The notes beneath the pieces are model-generated. The model was not told the origin of the DNA and made no database searches. It worked only from the letters and a program-made list of their open reading frames with translations. From NCBI GenBank assembly GCA_025201375.1, contig JAIWZP010000046.1:175126-239125 (forward strand): a stretch of DNA of 64,000 bases, read 5' to 3'. A program made the position numbers and the translations under genes. Positions 46,079 through 57,804 of the stretch are shown here, in pieces. The DNA comes from Gongronella butleri (Eukaryota; Mucoromycota; Mucoromycetes; Mucorales; Cunninghamellaceae). Numbering within the stretch: position 1 is the first letter of the stretch; every line of letters starts with the position of its first letter.

Positions 46079-47677
46079 GAATTTGAAATCGCAAGATCGC
46101 GACAAGAAAGAAAAAGAAATGAAACGAAAAAAAGGGGAGGGGAGCATTGAGTGTAGCGACGGAGTTTTTGTTTCACAGAGCGCCACGCGCCACCCCAATT
46201 CATGTCCAATTTCACATGTAACAATCCATCACATACGCGTCCATTTCAGGTCGACTCTCGGGCAGAGTCACTCAGATCAATGGCGATCTCATTCAAGAAA
46301 ATCGCGATTTTTTTGTTTGTTTTGCGTTGTCACTCCGTTGACACATGGTGTCTTTCACGTACTCAAAAAAAAAAAAAAAGCGTACAACATCTGGCATCGT
46401 TTTGCCTACTTGGCGCGAAGCGCTGCAATAGCTAACATGGCCTGTTCGCTTTGAAATTGTGAAAATAGTTGATTTTTTGAACTGGGATTACCAACGGGTC
46501 AGATTAATATCGTGTTTCTATTGCTTTTTTTGAGAAAAGAGCGGCCAAACTAAGTATAACCACGAAAAGTCAGGACATTACGGATCTCGATCGCGCGTAA
46601 CGATAATTTTCAGAATTGCCAATTTTTCAAGGGGTACAGTCGATTTGTTGAAAAGCCCAACGTTTAGGTCCTTAGATCGCCATGTCATTCAACTACATGA
46701 TAAAGCACCTCTCAGAACCGATGAGCATGCAATAAAAAGCAAGCGTCCGTTGACTGGTTGCCGAGAAAACGCGAAAGCTGCAAATTTTCATCACAAGGCA
46801 AACTGAACGAGGATTGGCCGCAGCGCCATCAAAATCATATCATCAAAACGAGCCTGGCTGGCAGCGTAAGGAGCATTGATGATTAATGAAAAAAAGGTGA
46901 TTTTTGGTATTTTATCACGGTTTTAAAAACATATATATTTTTCGACGCGTGATAAAGCGCGTCAAATGTGGAGTTCCACGCGCCTGTTACTAATCAAATC
47001 CATGTATCTGGAGCATATCTTGCTAATGCACGCGTCGGCGCGGTGCTATGGACGCGTTTATTGTGTTTTAATTGCAATTGAAATTTAAAGCCAAATCCGC
47101 CATTGCTCGTGAGTCGTTATATGGATCACGCTCTTTTTTGACATTTTTCGCGGTTCGTCCGTACAGTGCATCTTGTGGGCAAGTTTGGCGTCATTCAGGG
47201 GACCTGATTTTTCAGTTTTGGTTTTGGGGCCTCGCAAGAGCTGATTTTTGATTTGCGCATTGGCGCACGCGCTAAGGTTTCTGACACGGTTCCAAGAGAG
47301 TCCCACTCCATTTTCCAGCTTTCTAGCTCACAGACAGACAAGTTTTGGTGGTGATTGAGTTGTGGTTGTCCCTCAAGCCATATGGAATTGAGTCCAATCT
47401 TCTTAAATCAGCGCTTTGACATCAATTCCACGTCGAATCACGATCACCCAAATACGAGCAAATGATGCACAACAACATCTCTTCCTTAATAAAAAAAAGT
47501 CACTTTGCATAGGCTAAACTCGGCGGGTTGATGAAAAATGACCAATATAGCAAAATTGTTGCATTTTCGCGACGGATATCTTATCGTATTTGGGGGTAAA
47601 GTCAAACGAGGGATAGGATGTGAAGTGCACGATTTTATGAATAAAAATGTAAAACAAAAAGCGAAGACGGCAATGAA

Positions 47678-49024
47678 TCAAATAAGAATACAAAAAGGGA
47701 TTTCGTCTAAAAACTCAATGCGCATTATTGTTCTTGGGGCAGACGTGATGCCAGGTGCAATTTCTGCGCATGGTGCCAGCGAGTCGACTTTTTCTTTCTT
47801 GACAGCAGGCTGTGCTTGGGCATTGGCCCCGCAGTTCACGCGTTTGGCGATGGCAATGCTAGCTCCGCGCCGTTTCACCACTTTGGACGTGTCCTTGCCC
47901 GCTTCATGGAGCTTTTTGACCTCTTCCATACTGGCCACAGATGGATGTGCTGGTTGTCTGGATAGCTGCAGGTTGTTTTTTAACGCCATCACAGTCGATA
48001 CACAGCGGCCACAGGTAATCGCCACATCAGAAACCGACATCCCGCTGACTAGGAGCTGTTTCATCTTTTGTGTTGTGCAATCTGTCTTTTTTGAGCGGCT
48101 GTGCGTGACAAAACGAACTTCTTTGTACTTTTTGGAAGGCCATGCAATGACGTTGGCTGCTTTTTTGATCTTTTGCACGCAGAATAAAGAGACGCCGTGT
48201 GCTTTAGCCGCTGTCTCCCAAGTGTCACCTTGCTCAACGCGTCTTTTCAGTTTTTGTTTTATGCCTGGCGCGATGCGACGTGGGTACAAGGGCGTGAGGT
48301 CGCGTGCTTTGCACACCTTTCGTACAGTACTAGTGCTGACGCCACACACGTTGGCTGTCTTGGAAATCGACATCCCCTCGCCGATGCACTTTGTGATCTT
48401 GTCAATTGTATCGTCGCTAATTTCAGGACAGCGGCTGTCGATCCTGAATTCCTTTTTTATCATTTCGACCAAACAGACAGAGACACCGCAATCAGCTGCA
48501 ATTTTTTTGAGTGGATCACCAGTGGTCCGGAGCTTGTCGTAAATTTTTTCAACCGTACCCATGTTGCGCGTCGTTTTTTTGCCAGCAGAGTGAATATCGT
48601 TGAGGAATTTCACGATGTTGACGGTGCTTTCCCTCAATTTGCAGATGCGAGCTGTTGCCGCCTCAGAAACACCCTCCAGTGCAAGCTTTATAATCTGTTG
48701 TTTGTGGGTATCGCTGACTTTCGGAAAGGAGAGGGGCCGCTTCAATAGATGATTTGAGACCGTCGCCCTACACACATTGCATTCTGCTGCCACCTGGGCT
48801 ACTGTCTTGCCTTGCGCATAAAGTTTTCGAATTTTTTTGATCTTCGACGCACTGCAATATCTAGGGTTCTTGCCCGTTGACTTGGGAAGGTTGTGCTTTT
48901 GTTGCTCATTGGCAACAAATCTATAGCCCACCCCACATCGACGCGCCGTTTTACGCATTGACAGGCCGTTCAACAAACATGCCTTAATCTCGTTGCGTTT
49001 GGCTTGCTCGACTAGCTTGCCCAT
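47678..49024 (-). CDS. Multi-helix-turn-helix protein, array copy 2
   Basis: Intronless, 448 residues from ATG 49022-49024 (MGKLVEQAKRNEIKACLLNG). Same architecture as the gene at 44744: about eight HTH-like repeats, for example LSMRKTARRCGVGYRFVANE, KTVAQVAAECNVCRATVSNH and MSISKTANVCGVSTSTVRKV, followed by a charged linker and the conserved tail RIEFLDEIPFCILI. Diverged from copy 1 by many substitutions, yet the frame is fully open, which suggests selection since duplication. The promoter side shares the pyrimidine leader (AAACGAAATGAAAAAGAAAT on the plus strand) with the other copies. Confidence 0.75.
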   Translation of the reverse strand: MGKLVEQAKRNEIKACLLNGLSMRKTARRCGVGYRFVANEQQKHNLPKSTGKNPRYCSASKIKKIRKLYAQGKTVAQVAAECNVCRATVSNHLLKRPLSFPKVSDTHKQQIIKLALEGVSEAATARICKLRESTVNIVKFLNDIHSAGKKTTRNMGTVEKIYDKLRTTGDPLKKIAADCGVSVCLVEMIKKEFRIDSRCPEISDDTIDKITKCIGEGMSISKTANVCGVSTSTVRKVCKARDLTPLYPRRIAPGIKQKLKRRVEQGDTWETAAKAHGVSLFCVQKIKKAANVIAWPSKKYKEVRFVTHSRSKKTDCTTQKMKQLLVSGMSVSDVAITCGRCVSTVMALKNNLQLSRQPAHPSVASMEEVKKLHEAGKDTSKVVKRRGASIAIAKRVNCGANAQAQPAVKKEKVDSLAPCAEIAPGITSAPRTIMRIEFLDEIPFCILI

Positions 49025-50308
49025 GAATATGATTCGGCTAGTTACCGACAGGGAGGAAAAAGAAATGAAACGAAAAAAAAGGGGGTGTAATCGGAAACGG
49101 CGACGGCGTTTTTGTTTCAAAGAGCGCCACGCGCCACCCCAATTCATATCCAATTCCACATGAAACAATCAAGCGCATACGCGTCCATTTTAAATCTACT
49201 CTTGAGCAGAGTCACTCGGATCATTGCGATCTCATTCAAGAAAATAGTGAATTTGAATTTTTTCGATTTGCGTTGCCAGTCCGTTGATACAATGGTGTCC
49301 ATCGCATATTCAAAAAAAAAAATTAGCATCTGGCATCGTTTTGTCCACTTGGCGCGAAGCGCTACGGTACATACATGGCCTGTTCGCTTTGAAATTTTGA
49401 AAATAGGTGATTTTTTTTGAACAGGGATCACTAATGATCAGATTAACCTTTTGCTTTATTGTTTTTCCCGAGAAGAGAGCCACTAAATTAGGTATAAATC
49501 GAAAAAGTCAGGACAATCAAGATGCTCGATCGCTCATAAAGACGACTTTCAACAAATTGCCAATTTTCCAAGGGGAACATCAAGGATTGGAAAATCACAA
49601 ATTTAGGTCCTTATATTGCTATCCCATTTAAACATGGTACACCGCGTCTCTGAACCGATGAAAAGAAAAGAAAAGCTTAGCGTCCATTGCCTGGTTTCCG
49701 TGCAAAACGCAAAAACTGCAATTTTCATCCCAAGGCAAAGTCATCGAGGATTGGCCGCAGCGCCAAAGTTATTTCATCAAAAAGAGCCTGGCTTGCTGCG
49801 TACTTGAATATTGGTGATCAATGAAAAAAAGGCATTTTTTGCCAGTTTTCCCACCGTTTAAAACCATATCTGCTTTTCGACGCGTAATAAAGCGCGTCAG
49901 ACGTCGAGTTCCACGCGATTGTTGCTATTCAAATCTGTGAGAGTAGTGTACGTCTTGCTAATGCACGCGTTGGCACAGCTCTATGGACGCGTTTTTTGTG
50001 TGTTATTCTCGAGAAATATGGAATTCAGCCCATCTTCTCAAATTGGTGTTTTGACATCAATTCTACGTCAAATCACAAGCACCCAAACACGAACAAAATG
50101 ATGCACAAGAACGTCTGTTCAGAAAAAAAATCGCATTGAATGGTCTACCCATAGCAGGTTGATGAAACATGACCAAAATAGTAAAATAGCAGCATTTTCG
50201 CGACGCATGTCCCATTGCATCGGGAGTATTACAATATTAAAAAGGGGACAGAATGTGAAGTGCACGTATTTATGGAAAAAAAAAGTGAAAAGCAAAGTCA
50301 CTGATGAA

Positions 50309-51656
50309 TCAAATAAGAACGCAAAAAGGAATTTCGTTTAAAATTTTGACGCTCGCCATTGATTCGACGGCAGACGTGCTGCCAGGTGCAATTTCTGTGA
50401 ATAGTGCTAGCGATTCGACTTGTTCCTGCTTGACAATGGGTTGCGTTTGAGCATTGGACTCGTAGTTTACGTGTTTGACGGTGGTAATGCTTGCTCCGGG
50501 CGATTCCGCCAACTTGGTCGAATCCTTTCTTTCTTCACGGGGGACCTCGACCTGTTCACGAGGCACTTCAATTTCTTCCAGATTGGCCACAGGTGGACGA
50601 GCGGGTTGCCGGTATAGATGCATTTTGCTCTTTATCTTGAACACAGTGGATTTCGAGCGGTTGGAAGCAATTGCCACTTGTAATAATGACATCCCGCTGC
50701 GTAGTAGGTCCTGGATTTTTTGTATTTCGCTCTCTGTCACGAGTGGGCTCAAACAATGCTCTTTGGCGCTTTCGGAAGGTGCTTGGAGCCTGTTGGCGGC
50801 CTGTTGGAAGCATCGCACGCTGAATAAAGAAAAGCCGTACGCTTTGGCCACTTCCTCGCAAGTCTCGCCTTGGTCAAGGCGCCTTTTCATTTCCTCTTTT
50901 ATGGCCGGCGTCAGGCGTTTCGCGTACGAGGACGTGAGATTGCGTGATTTGCACACCTTTCGTATCGTAAACGTGCTGACGCCACACATTTTGGCTGTCA
51001 TGAGTGCCGACATCCCCCCGCCAATGCACTTTGCGATCTTGTCCATTTTGTCGTCGCTTGTTTTATGGTAATAGTTGATGCCGAACTTTAGCTTCACCAT
51101 TTCGACCAAACGGGCCGAGACACCGCAATCGGCTGCAATTTTTTTGAATGGTTCACCCGCGCGGAGCTGCTTTTGAATCTTTTCGACCGTGTCTTGGTCG
51201 CACATTGCTTTTTCGCCGGGAGAGTGGACATCATTGAGAAATTTCACGAATTTGACGTTCCCTTGTTGTCGATTTGCAGATGCGGGCTGTTTCCGCATCG
51301 GAGGCACCGCCCAGCGCAAGCTGTATCATCTGTTGCTTTTGGGCATCGCCGACTCCTCGTAGGGGGATGGGCTGTTTCAATCGATAGTTTGTGACCGTCG
51401 TCAAGCTCACATTGCATGCTGCTGCTATTTGAGATCTTGTTTTGCCTTGCGCATAAAGGTTTTGGATATTTTGGATCGTTGATGCGCTGCACTTTTCGGA
51501 GTGCGTGTGTGACTTTGGGAGGTTGTGCGTGCGCTGCACCTTGGCAACAAATTTGAAGGTCACGCCACATTGGCGCATTGTTTCACGCATTGACAGACCA
51601 CGCAACAAGCATGCCTTAACCTCGTCGCGTGTGGCTTGCTCGACAGGCTTGTACAT
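50309..51656 (-). pseudogene. Multi-helix-turn-helix gene, array copy 3, one frameshift
   Basis: ATG at 51654-51656 (MYKPVEQATRDEVKACLLRG) opens repeats 1-3; the frame then breaks between ASDAETARICKSTTR and NVKFVKFLNDVHSP (near 51255-51270), where copies 1 and 2 read straight through. The second frame continues through repeats 4-7 to the conserved tail (ASVKILNEIPFCVLI) and a stop at 50309. The segment between the last HTH repeat and the tail is expanded with EVPREQVEVPREE. One indel explains the break, so it is a young pseudogene or a sequencing error. Confidence 0.7.
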
Positions 51657-52840
51657 GAAAATAATACCACAAAATAGAGACAGGAAAGAAAAAGAAATGA
51701 AACGAAAAAAAAAAAAAAGGTGAGCAAGGGGGAGCGGTGATGGCGTTTTTTTCAATGAGCGCCGTCGCGCCACCCCAATTCATGTCCAATTTCGCACGAA
51801 AAATTCATCACCATACGCGTCCATTTCAGATATGCTCTGGAGAAGAACTGTTCAGATCGACGGTAATCTCATTCAAGAAATTGGCGAATTTGGATTTTTT
51901 TGCATTTTGCGTCGCCACTCTGTTAATACGGGTGACATATAATAAAAAATGAGAGTACACCAGTTGGTATCGTTTTGCCCGCTTGGCGCAAAGCGCTACA
52001 ATACCTGCATATCCTGTTCGCCGTAAATTGTAAAAATGGCTGTTTTTTGACCAGGGATCACCAATGATCAGATTAATCTCTTGATTTTATTGTTTTAATT
52101 GAGAAGAGAGCTCTCAAATTGTGTATAAACACGAAACAGGCTTGTAATATTGATGCTCGATCGCGCGTCATGACGAGGTTGAAAATTGCCAATTTTCCAA
52201 GGGGTGCAGTCGAGGATTTGAAAAGCACAAAGTTTTTGTCCTCAGATCGCCATGCCATTCAAATACATTGTAAAGCACCTTTCAGAATCGATGAGAATAC
52301 AATAAAAAACAAGCGTCCATTGACTGATTTCCGAGAAAAACGCGAAAAGCTGCGAGTTTTCATCACAAGGTAAACTCAACGAGGATTGGCCGTATCGCCA
52401 TCAAAGTGGTGTCATCAAAAATAGTCTGTTTCGCGGCCTACGTACACATTGGTGATCAATGAAAAAAGTGACTTTAAACAACTTTTTCACTGTTTTAAAA
52501 CCATATACATTTTTCGACGCGTGATAAACCGCGTCAGACGTCGAGTGCCACGAGCTGCTATTATTCAAATTCATGGATCTAGAGTGTCTTTTGCTGATGG
52601 ACGCGTCGGCGCGGCTCTATGGAAGTGTTTTTCGCGTGTCATTCGCGATTGAAATTTAAAGCAAAATCTGCCATTGCTCGTCATTCACCAATTGGATCGC
52701 TCTGTTTTTTGGCATTTTTGTTGGTTTCGCAATGTGATGCTTCTTTTGTGCAAGTTTGGCGTCATTCTGGGAACCTGATTTTTTTGATTTTTGATTTGGC
52801 AGCCGGTCATGATATATTTTTGATTTGCGCATGCGGCGCC

Positions 52841-53875
52841 TCCACGACCTTTTACAATAGCAAATGGTGCTCTACATGGCGTTTTGAGCTCGTTATTTCA
52901 CATGAGGCTGTGCTTCGGCGTACTAAAATATTTTGGATTGGCAAGTTGTAATCGAAGCAATACTAAAATGATAGTCTAATATGTTATTTTCTGAGTGAGC
53001 AGTTGTTGGTGTCTCAAAATTCGAATTGGATGGAAAGCAAGGTATTAAGATCCAACCATTTCAAGTTCTCTTGGCTAGCTGCTCCTTTAAATACGCGTTG
53101 TCCGTGGAATTCAAGGCAAAATTTCTTCTCGACGGCCAGCTCGCCAAATTCCAAAAGAGCCCTGAGAATGGGACTTTTGCAAAAAAAAGACATTTAATGC
53201 CAATGAGGGGACGGTCCGACAAAATTTGAAACAGATTGGGTGGTCTCAACGCCAGCAATCTTGAATTTTCTGCGCTTTTTTGACATATTTGTATTGCTTT
53301 TTTGCAAACTTTGTTGATCTCAAGGGGGTGGCAAGTCGCCTACAGAATGCGCAAGCCTTCAAGTTATAGCTAGCCCTCGGTCATCACACTGCGACGTCTA
53401 AACAAGTATTTGCAAAGTAATATCCGCAAAAAAGTTCAAAGTTTGCCAAAAATGAGACTGGAAAAAAATAATTTGACAAGCATTACAGCTTTTCCTTGGA
53501 TGCTGGTTGTTCATCCAGTTCGAATGAGCTCTGGACCAAGACAATGCAATCGAGTTTAAAAAAGCACGAGCTATCATATAGGTCTAAAACCAAAAGCTGA
53601 GGTTTTGACGCCGAAACGATAGAAAATATTGCCCCATCTCACTTTGTTCTATAGAACTTCACATTTCTGCTAAAAGTGTACTTGACAGTGTATTTTAATT
53701 CATTTGATTGTTAATTTTTTTTCAAAAATGGGGGAAAATGGTCCTTAAAACGAGGAGAGGGGTAAGAGAATGGGGGATTTGCAATGAGAAGCAACGGGGG
53801 GTGGGGTATAAAGATTTTTTTTTTTAAAAAAAAAGCCGGTCCAGCGGAACCAAATAAAAAAAAAACATGGCGACA
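52841..53875. other. Intergenic between HTH array and kinase gene
   Basis: AT-rich DNA with no recognised gene. The last fragment of the tandem array ends near 52840. Frames at 53003-53258 are short and unlike known proteins. AATAAA-like signals for the kinase (minus strand) may lie at 53840-53870. Confidence 0.5.
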
Positions 53876-56240
53876 TCATGTGCGTCGACGCGTCAGGATG
53901 GATGCATTGGCCATATCGAGTGTGAATCCCGTCGCATTGGGTGGCGTCGAAGTGACTTTTGGGCCCTGTGACACGGTGGTAGGTTGCAGCGGTGGTGATG
54001 TGGTGGCGGGATCGTAGAGCAATGCAGGTTTGAACGAGGCGGACAATGGCGTGGATGCCATTGTTTCTGTTGTGGTTGATGAACAGGAATGGCTGGACAG
54101 ACAAAGCGCGTCTGTCATTTGCTCTTGCAGCCGAAGGATCAAATGATCATCTTCCTGTTGCGTGCTTGTGGAACTTGGCGACAGACTGTCTGTTTCAGCA
54201 GCAACCAGGCCAAGTCGATGGCGCTGTAACACATCTAGAGCATCGTCCATGCCACTGCGCCCATCGTCGTCAATGTCCGAGGTTGTTGTGACCAGTGAGC
54301 TTGGAGTATCAATGCCATTGGTATGGATGCTGCCATACGGCGTGAAATACGACGATGACAGCTCGTGTCGACGCATTTGGCCTTCCTCGCGGTGCCGATG
54401 AATATCATACATGGCCACATCCATACACCGGTTCAATGCCTTTTTGCCGCCACCATTTGCCATTGCACCGGGGATCTGCAGCGGCTGAGATGACGTTTGG
54501 ATTGTTTCGCAGGCAATGGACGTCGTCGTCGATGCAGGCGCCAACACGTTCTCGACTGCTGGATGGGACTGGTCCTTCTTGATGGTATTTAAAAAAAAAA
54601 AAGATGACGTCGGACTTTATGCACTTTCTGGTCTTTTTTTATTTCTTACCTGCTGCAGGATCCAAGGGTGCTGCATGAATTGATGAATGTCGATGCGTTT
54701 GAGAGGGTCGACGCACAAAAGCTGCGCGACGAGATCCTTTGCGTCGTCGGAGATCGAATCCCACCACGGCGACATGAACGTATAATCGCCCCTAGCGACT
54801 TTGTCGGTCAAAATGTCAATATCGTCGTCATCGTAGAACGGCGGAAACCCGCAAAGCATCGTGTACAATACACACCCAAGCGCCCACATGTCCACAGATT
54901 TTGAGTACCCGCGACGCAACACAATCTCCGGTGCCGTGTAGCCCTAGAATCATCCAAAAAAAAAAAAAAAAGGCATTGGTGTGCGTGTCCTGCTTTTTTT
55001 TTTTTTATTTATTTTTTTTTTTTTTTACCATGGTGCCACAGGGCGTGTGTGTGGTCTCGTCCCACACAATCTTGGACAGGCCAAAATCGGCAATTTTAAC
55101 CTTGCCAATGCCGCCACCTCCATAATTCTCGATGAACGCACCCTCATCCACTTTTGGCTCGTCGTCGTCAGCGTCGGCGGCTGCCGTGGGCGGCTGGGTA
55201 TCATCGGTGCGGGGCAGGAATGGAATTGACTCGAACAGCAGGTTCTCTGGCTTGATGTCTCTGTCATAAAGTACGCATAAAATAAAAAAAAAGAGGGGTT
55301 GAGCAAGCCAAGGAAAAATCGAGAACCTTAAAATTCCTCTTTTGTATACCTGTGGACGACACCCTTGACCTCGTGCAGGTAGTAAATGCCATCGGCCACT
55401 TGCCTAATGCAGTGCCGTGCAAGGTCCTCGCTGAAATAGGTCAGGTGAACAATCTGCTGGAACAATTCACCACCTTGACAGAGCTCCATCACAATGAAAT
55501 AATGCTAGAATCGTCAAAAAAAACGTGTGGGTGGTCGCGTTTGCCCGTCGCGTCATGCAGAGCCAATAGACGCCTCAATTGTAACGCATGGCGTGGATTT
55601 TGCTTTGTTCTCCTGATCTTTTTTTTTCTTACCTCGGCTGTCTCTACAAAGCGCCGCAAAGAGACAATGGCGTCGTGGTCCACAGCCTGCATCAATTGCA
55701 CTTCCTTGAGAATGCTGATGCGCTGCCAAATTTAAAAAAAAAAAAAATGGGGCGTAAAAATAAGCGTGGGTCATGCGAGTTCATTGTCTTTGCAAAGCCC
55801 ATTTGGGGGGTCTTCCCTCTCTTTTTTTTTTTTCGTCTGTCATGCGCATCATTGCATACCTGTCTGGGCTTTAGGTTCGTTTTTTGGATGATTTTGATGG
55901 CAACAAGGTCGTTGGAAACCACGTCCTGCGCCTTGTACACGACGGAGAACGCTCCACTGCGATTTTTTTTTAAAAAAAAAAAATCAGGGGTCAGCTCCCT
56001 TTTTTTTTTTTTTTTTGTCCTCGTTGCTTCCTCGGGATGGAGGAAAGTCCGTTGTAAAACTTACTCGCCGAGCTTGCAAAGCAGCCGGTAGTCGTGCAAA
56101 TCATTGTAATTGGGCAGACTGCTTGGTGTCACGTCGTTCTCGATCCCCGTGTCCATGGTCGCACCGGATGATTTGCGCTCAGGGTGCTCTGACGATGATG
56201 CAGGAAGCACCAGCTCACTTAATCGATAAAGCCAATTCAT
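53876..56240 (-). CDS. srk1: Srk1/Rck2-type MAPK-activated protein kinase (CaMK group)
   Basis: Serine/threonine kinase acting downstream of the Sty1/Hog1 stress MAPK in fungi. Seven exons: 56065-56240, 55860-55956, 55633-55722, 55350-55504, 55029-55260, 54650-54943, 53876-54577; 581 residues. The glycine loop is [14 protein letters not shown] (about 57-70), the lysine in VAIKII, HRDIKPEN at about 172, DFG at about 230, then [20 protein letters not shown]. Between HRD and DFG lies the insert VDEGAFI...[14 protein letters not shown], a hallmark of the Srk1/Rck subgroup, here lengthened by Asp/Pro/Ala residues. [20 protein letters not shown] and the C-lobe follow; the tail (about 350-581) is S/T-rich with TP/SP sites. 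The start ATG 56238-56240 lies just after an acceptor-like TTACAG, so a 5' UTR intron or an upstream exon is possible. Confidence 0.9.
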
Positions 56241-56594
56241 AAAAGACACTGTAAGAAAAAAAAAGAGAGAAAAAAATGCGCGTGAAAAAGTAAAAAAAAA
56301 AAAAAAAAAAAAAGAGAATGAGCGACCGCCAGGTTTTTATTTCATTTTGCCCTGGTGCTGTCCCCAAGCAGGTCGCGGCGAGGACAGGGGACGTGAGCGA
56401 AACGAGGAGGGGGGGCATGGGCAATAGAGCATGAGGGTGTGGGTGGGACCTTACATGTAATACAAAAAGAGCGTGTCTCTGTGTGTCCATCAATCAGCCC
56501 AATGACAAGGGCCTTGCAGATAAAACAAAATTAAGGAGAAAGAAAGAGAGGAAAAAAAAGAGCGAAGGAAAAGGAAAGAAATAGAAAAAAAAAA
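56241..56594. other. Region between kinase start and HIT gene end
   Basis: Upstream of the kinase ATG: an A run at 56291-56313 and a T/C-rich (minus-strand) leader with a TTTTTTTTCTTACAG acceptor-like end at about 56247-56261, which hints at a 5' UTR intron. No coding region recognised. Confidence 0.45.
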
Positions 56595-57348
56595 TCATGC
56601 ACCCAATCCTTGGAGGACTCGCGCTGCATCCCAGTACCATGGCCTGCCAGATTGGTATTTGAAGGCTCGAAATCGATTTTTAAAGGGCAGGCCAATCACA
56701 TGGAGATGAAGGTGCTGGACAGAGTTGAAGGGCGGCCGATGGAAGCCCAGTCTTTTTATGTTTTCAGGGGTGGCGGTGGGCCAGCCAATTTCATCATGAG
56801 CCCATCCGTGCTTTTCACGTCCCCTCTCTCCCTCCCTTTTTTTTCCTCTCCCCCCCTCTTTTTTTTTATCTTTTACCTGTATTGCTCATCATCGGTGGTA
56901 TCATGGCCGTGCTCTTGGAGCAATTGTTTGCCCAGCGCCATCATCGATTGCACTAGGAAAAGTCAAAAAAAAAAAGAAAAACAACAAACAATCAGCATCA
57001 GATTAAGAAAAAACAAATGAGGGCAGCCTTGGTGCTGTCTTGTTTTTTTCTGCGCATACGCAAGGGCACATCAGCTTTTGTCAATTGATTCACCGTCTTG
57101 ATATGTTTCCGAGGCACAATGAGCAAATGCAGCTTGCCGGCCGGGGACCGATCATGAAAGGCAATCAAATCATCTGTCTATGGGTGCGTCCAGTGATCAG
57201 CGGGTCATCTGTCAAGCACATAAAGCACACCAGGCGATGCCCCTCTGACGCCTTTTTTTTTATTTTTTACCTGATGCACAATGTGGAAGCCATTGTCCTG
57301 CGTGACGTGACAAAAGGGGCACTCGCGCTTCCCGAAACAGTTGAACAT
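56595..57348 (-). CDS. HIT-domain protein, HINT3/aprataxin-like branch
   Basis: Nucleotide-binding hydrolase of the histidine-triad superfamily, acting on AMP conjugates. Four exons: 57271-57348, 57060-57177, 56877-56952, 56595-56751; 142 residues, normal for the family. The N-terminus MFNCFGKRECPFCHVTQD carries a CxxC pair seen in several HIT proteins; AFHDRSPAGKLHLLIVPRKH follows; the triad is SVQHLHLHVIGLPF (HxHxH), preceded by RLGFHRPPF as in HINT3. All three introns are GT-AG and keep phase (for example AG|A across TACAG...ACTGGGC). It ends RVLQGLGA, TGA. Confidence 0.85.
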
Positions 57349-57804
57349 GAAGCACGAAATAGAAAAAGAGAAAAAAAAAACAACAACAATTGATCAAACA
57401 TTGATGGGCGCACCTTGCCTTCCCTTTTTTTTTGCCATGTGTAAGCAAAAAGATTCCGCCCGCGTGCCTGCGTGTCACCATCAATTCCTTGCCCGCGGCG
57501 GCCCAGCTCCCTTTTTTTTTTTCTATCTCTCTCTCTCCCAATCCAGGGGCACCACGGCCAGATGGCCGGCGGCGGCCCCCAATGCTCAAACCAAGGGCGC
57601 AAAACGGGCCCCACCTGGCCTGTTTCACTGATGACTCGCTGATTCGCGCAGCAAACACGGGTCATCGTAGAGCGAGAAGGGTGTGCAGATCACGCCCAAT
57701 TTCCCGTCTCCCCCCATTCTATCAATATCTTTTTGCACTTTTATTGTGTTTCCCTCTATTTATGGGCCATGATGAAAAATCAAGTCCTTGTTGCCAATGG
57801 CTTG
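57349..57804. other. Intergenic between HIT and ZNF706-like genes
   Basis: About 455 bp upstream of the HIT gene. It contains T runs and short GC-rich tracts. The open frames here overlap on all strands and look like composition effects; no gene called. Confidence 0.45.

Larger units (their letters stand above)
43640..52840. repeat. Tandem array of about 2.6-2.95 kb units carrying multi-HTH genes
   Basis: The same landmark, TTTTTCGACGCGTGATWAAN followed by CGCGTCA, recurs near 43976, 46937, 49876 and 52510, spacing about 2.96, 2.94 and 2.63 kb. Other shared blocks are the TTTAGGTCC...ATCGCCATG...CAATAAAA...GCGTCCATTGACTGGTTTCCG module and the CTTGGCGCGAAGCGCT promoter-side block. Units 1 (about 43640-46600), 2 (46600-49560) and 3 (49560-52190) each hold one minus-strand gene. 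Unit 3 lacks about 300 bp downstream of the gene. Unit 4 (52190-52840) is only the 3' flank. Identity is imperfect, so the duplications are not very recent. Confidence 0.85.

Noticed and set aside
46079..46198. N-terminal extension (FFRFISFSFLS) of the HTH proteins as a signal anchor
   Set aside because: It is the translated pyrimidine leader; only the Met before V-x-QA-x-R is conserved as protein in all three copies.
48323..48329. TACAGTA in HTH copy 2 as a further excision footprint
   Set aside because: Copies 1 and 3 have the same length at this point (a codon-for-codon match), so it is substitution and not an insertion.
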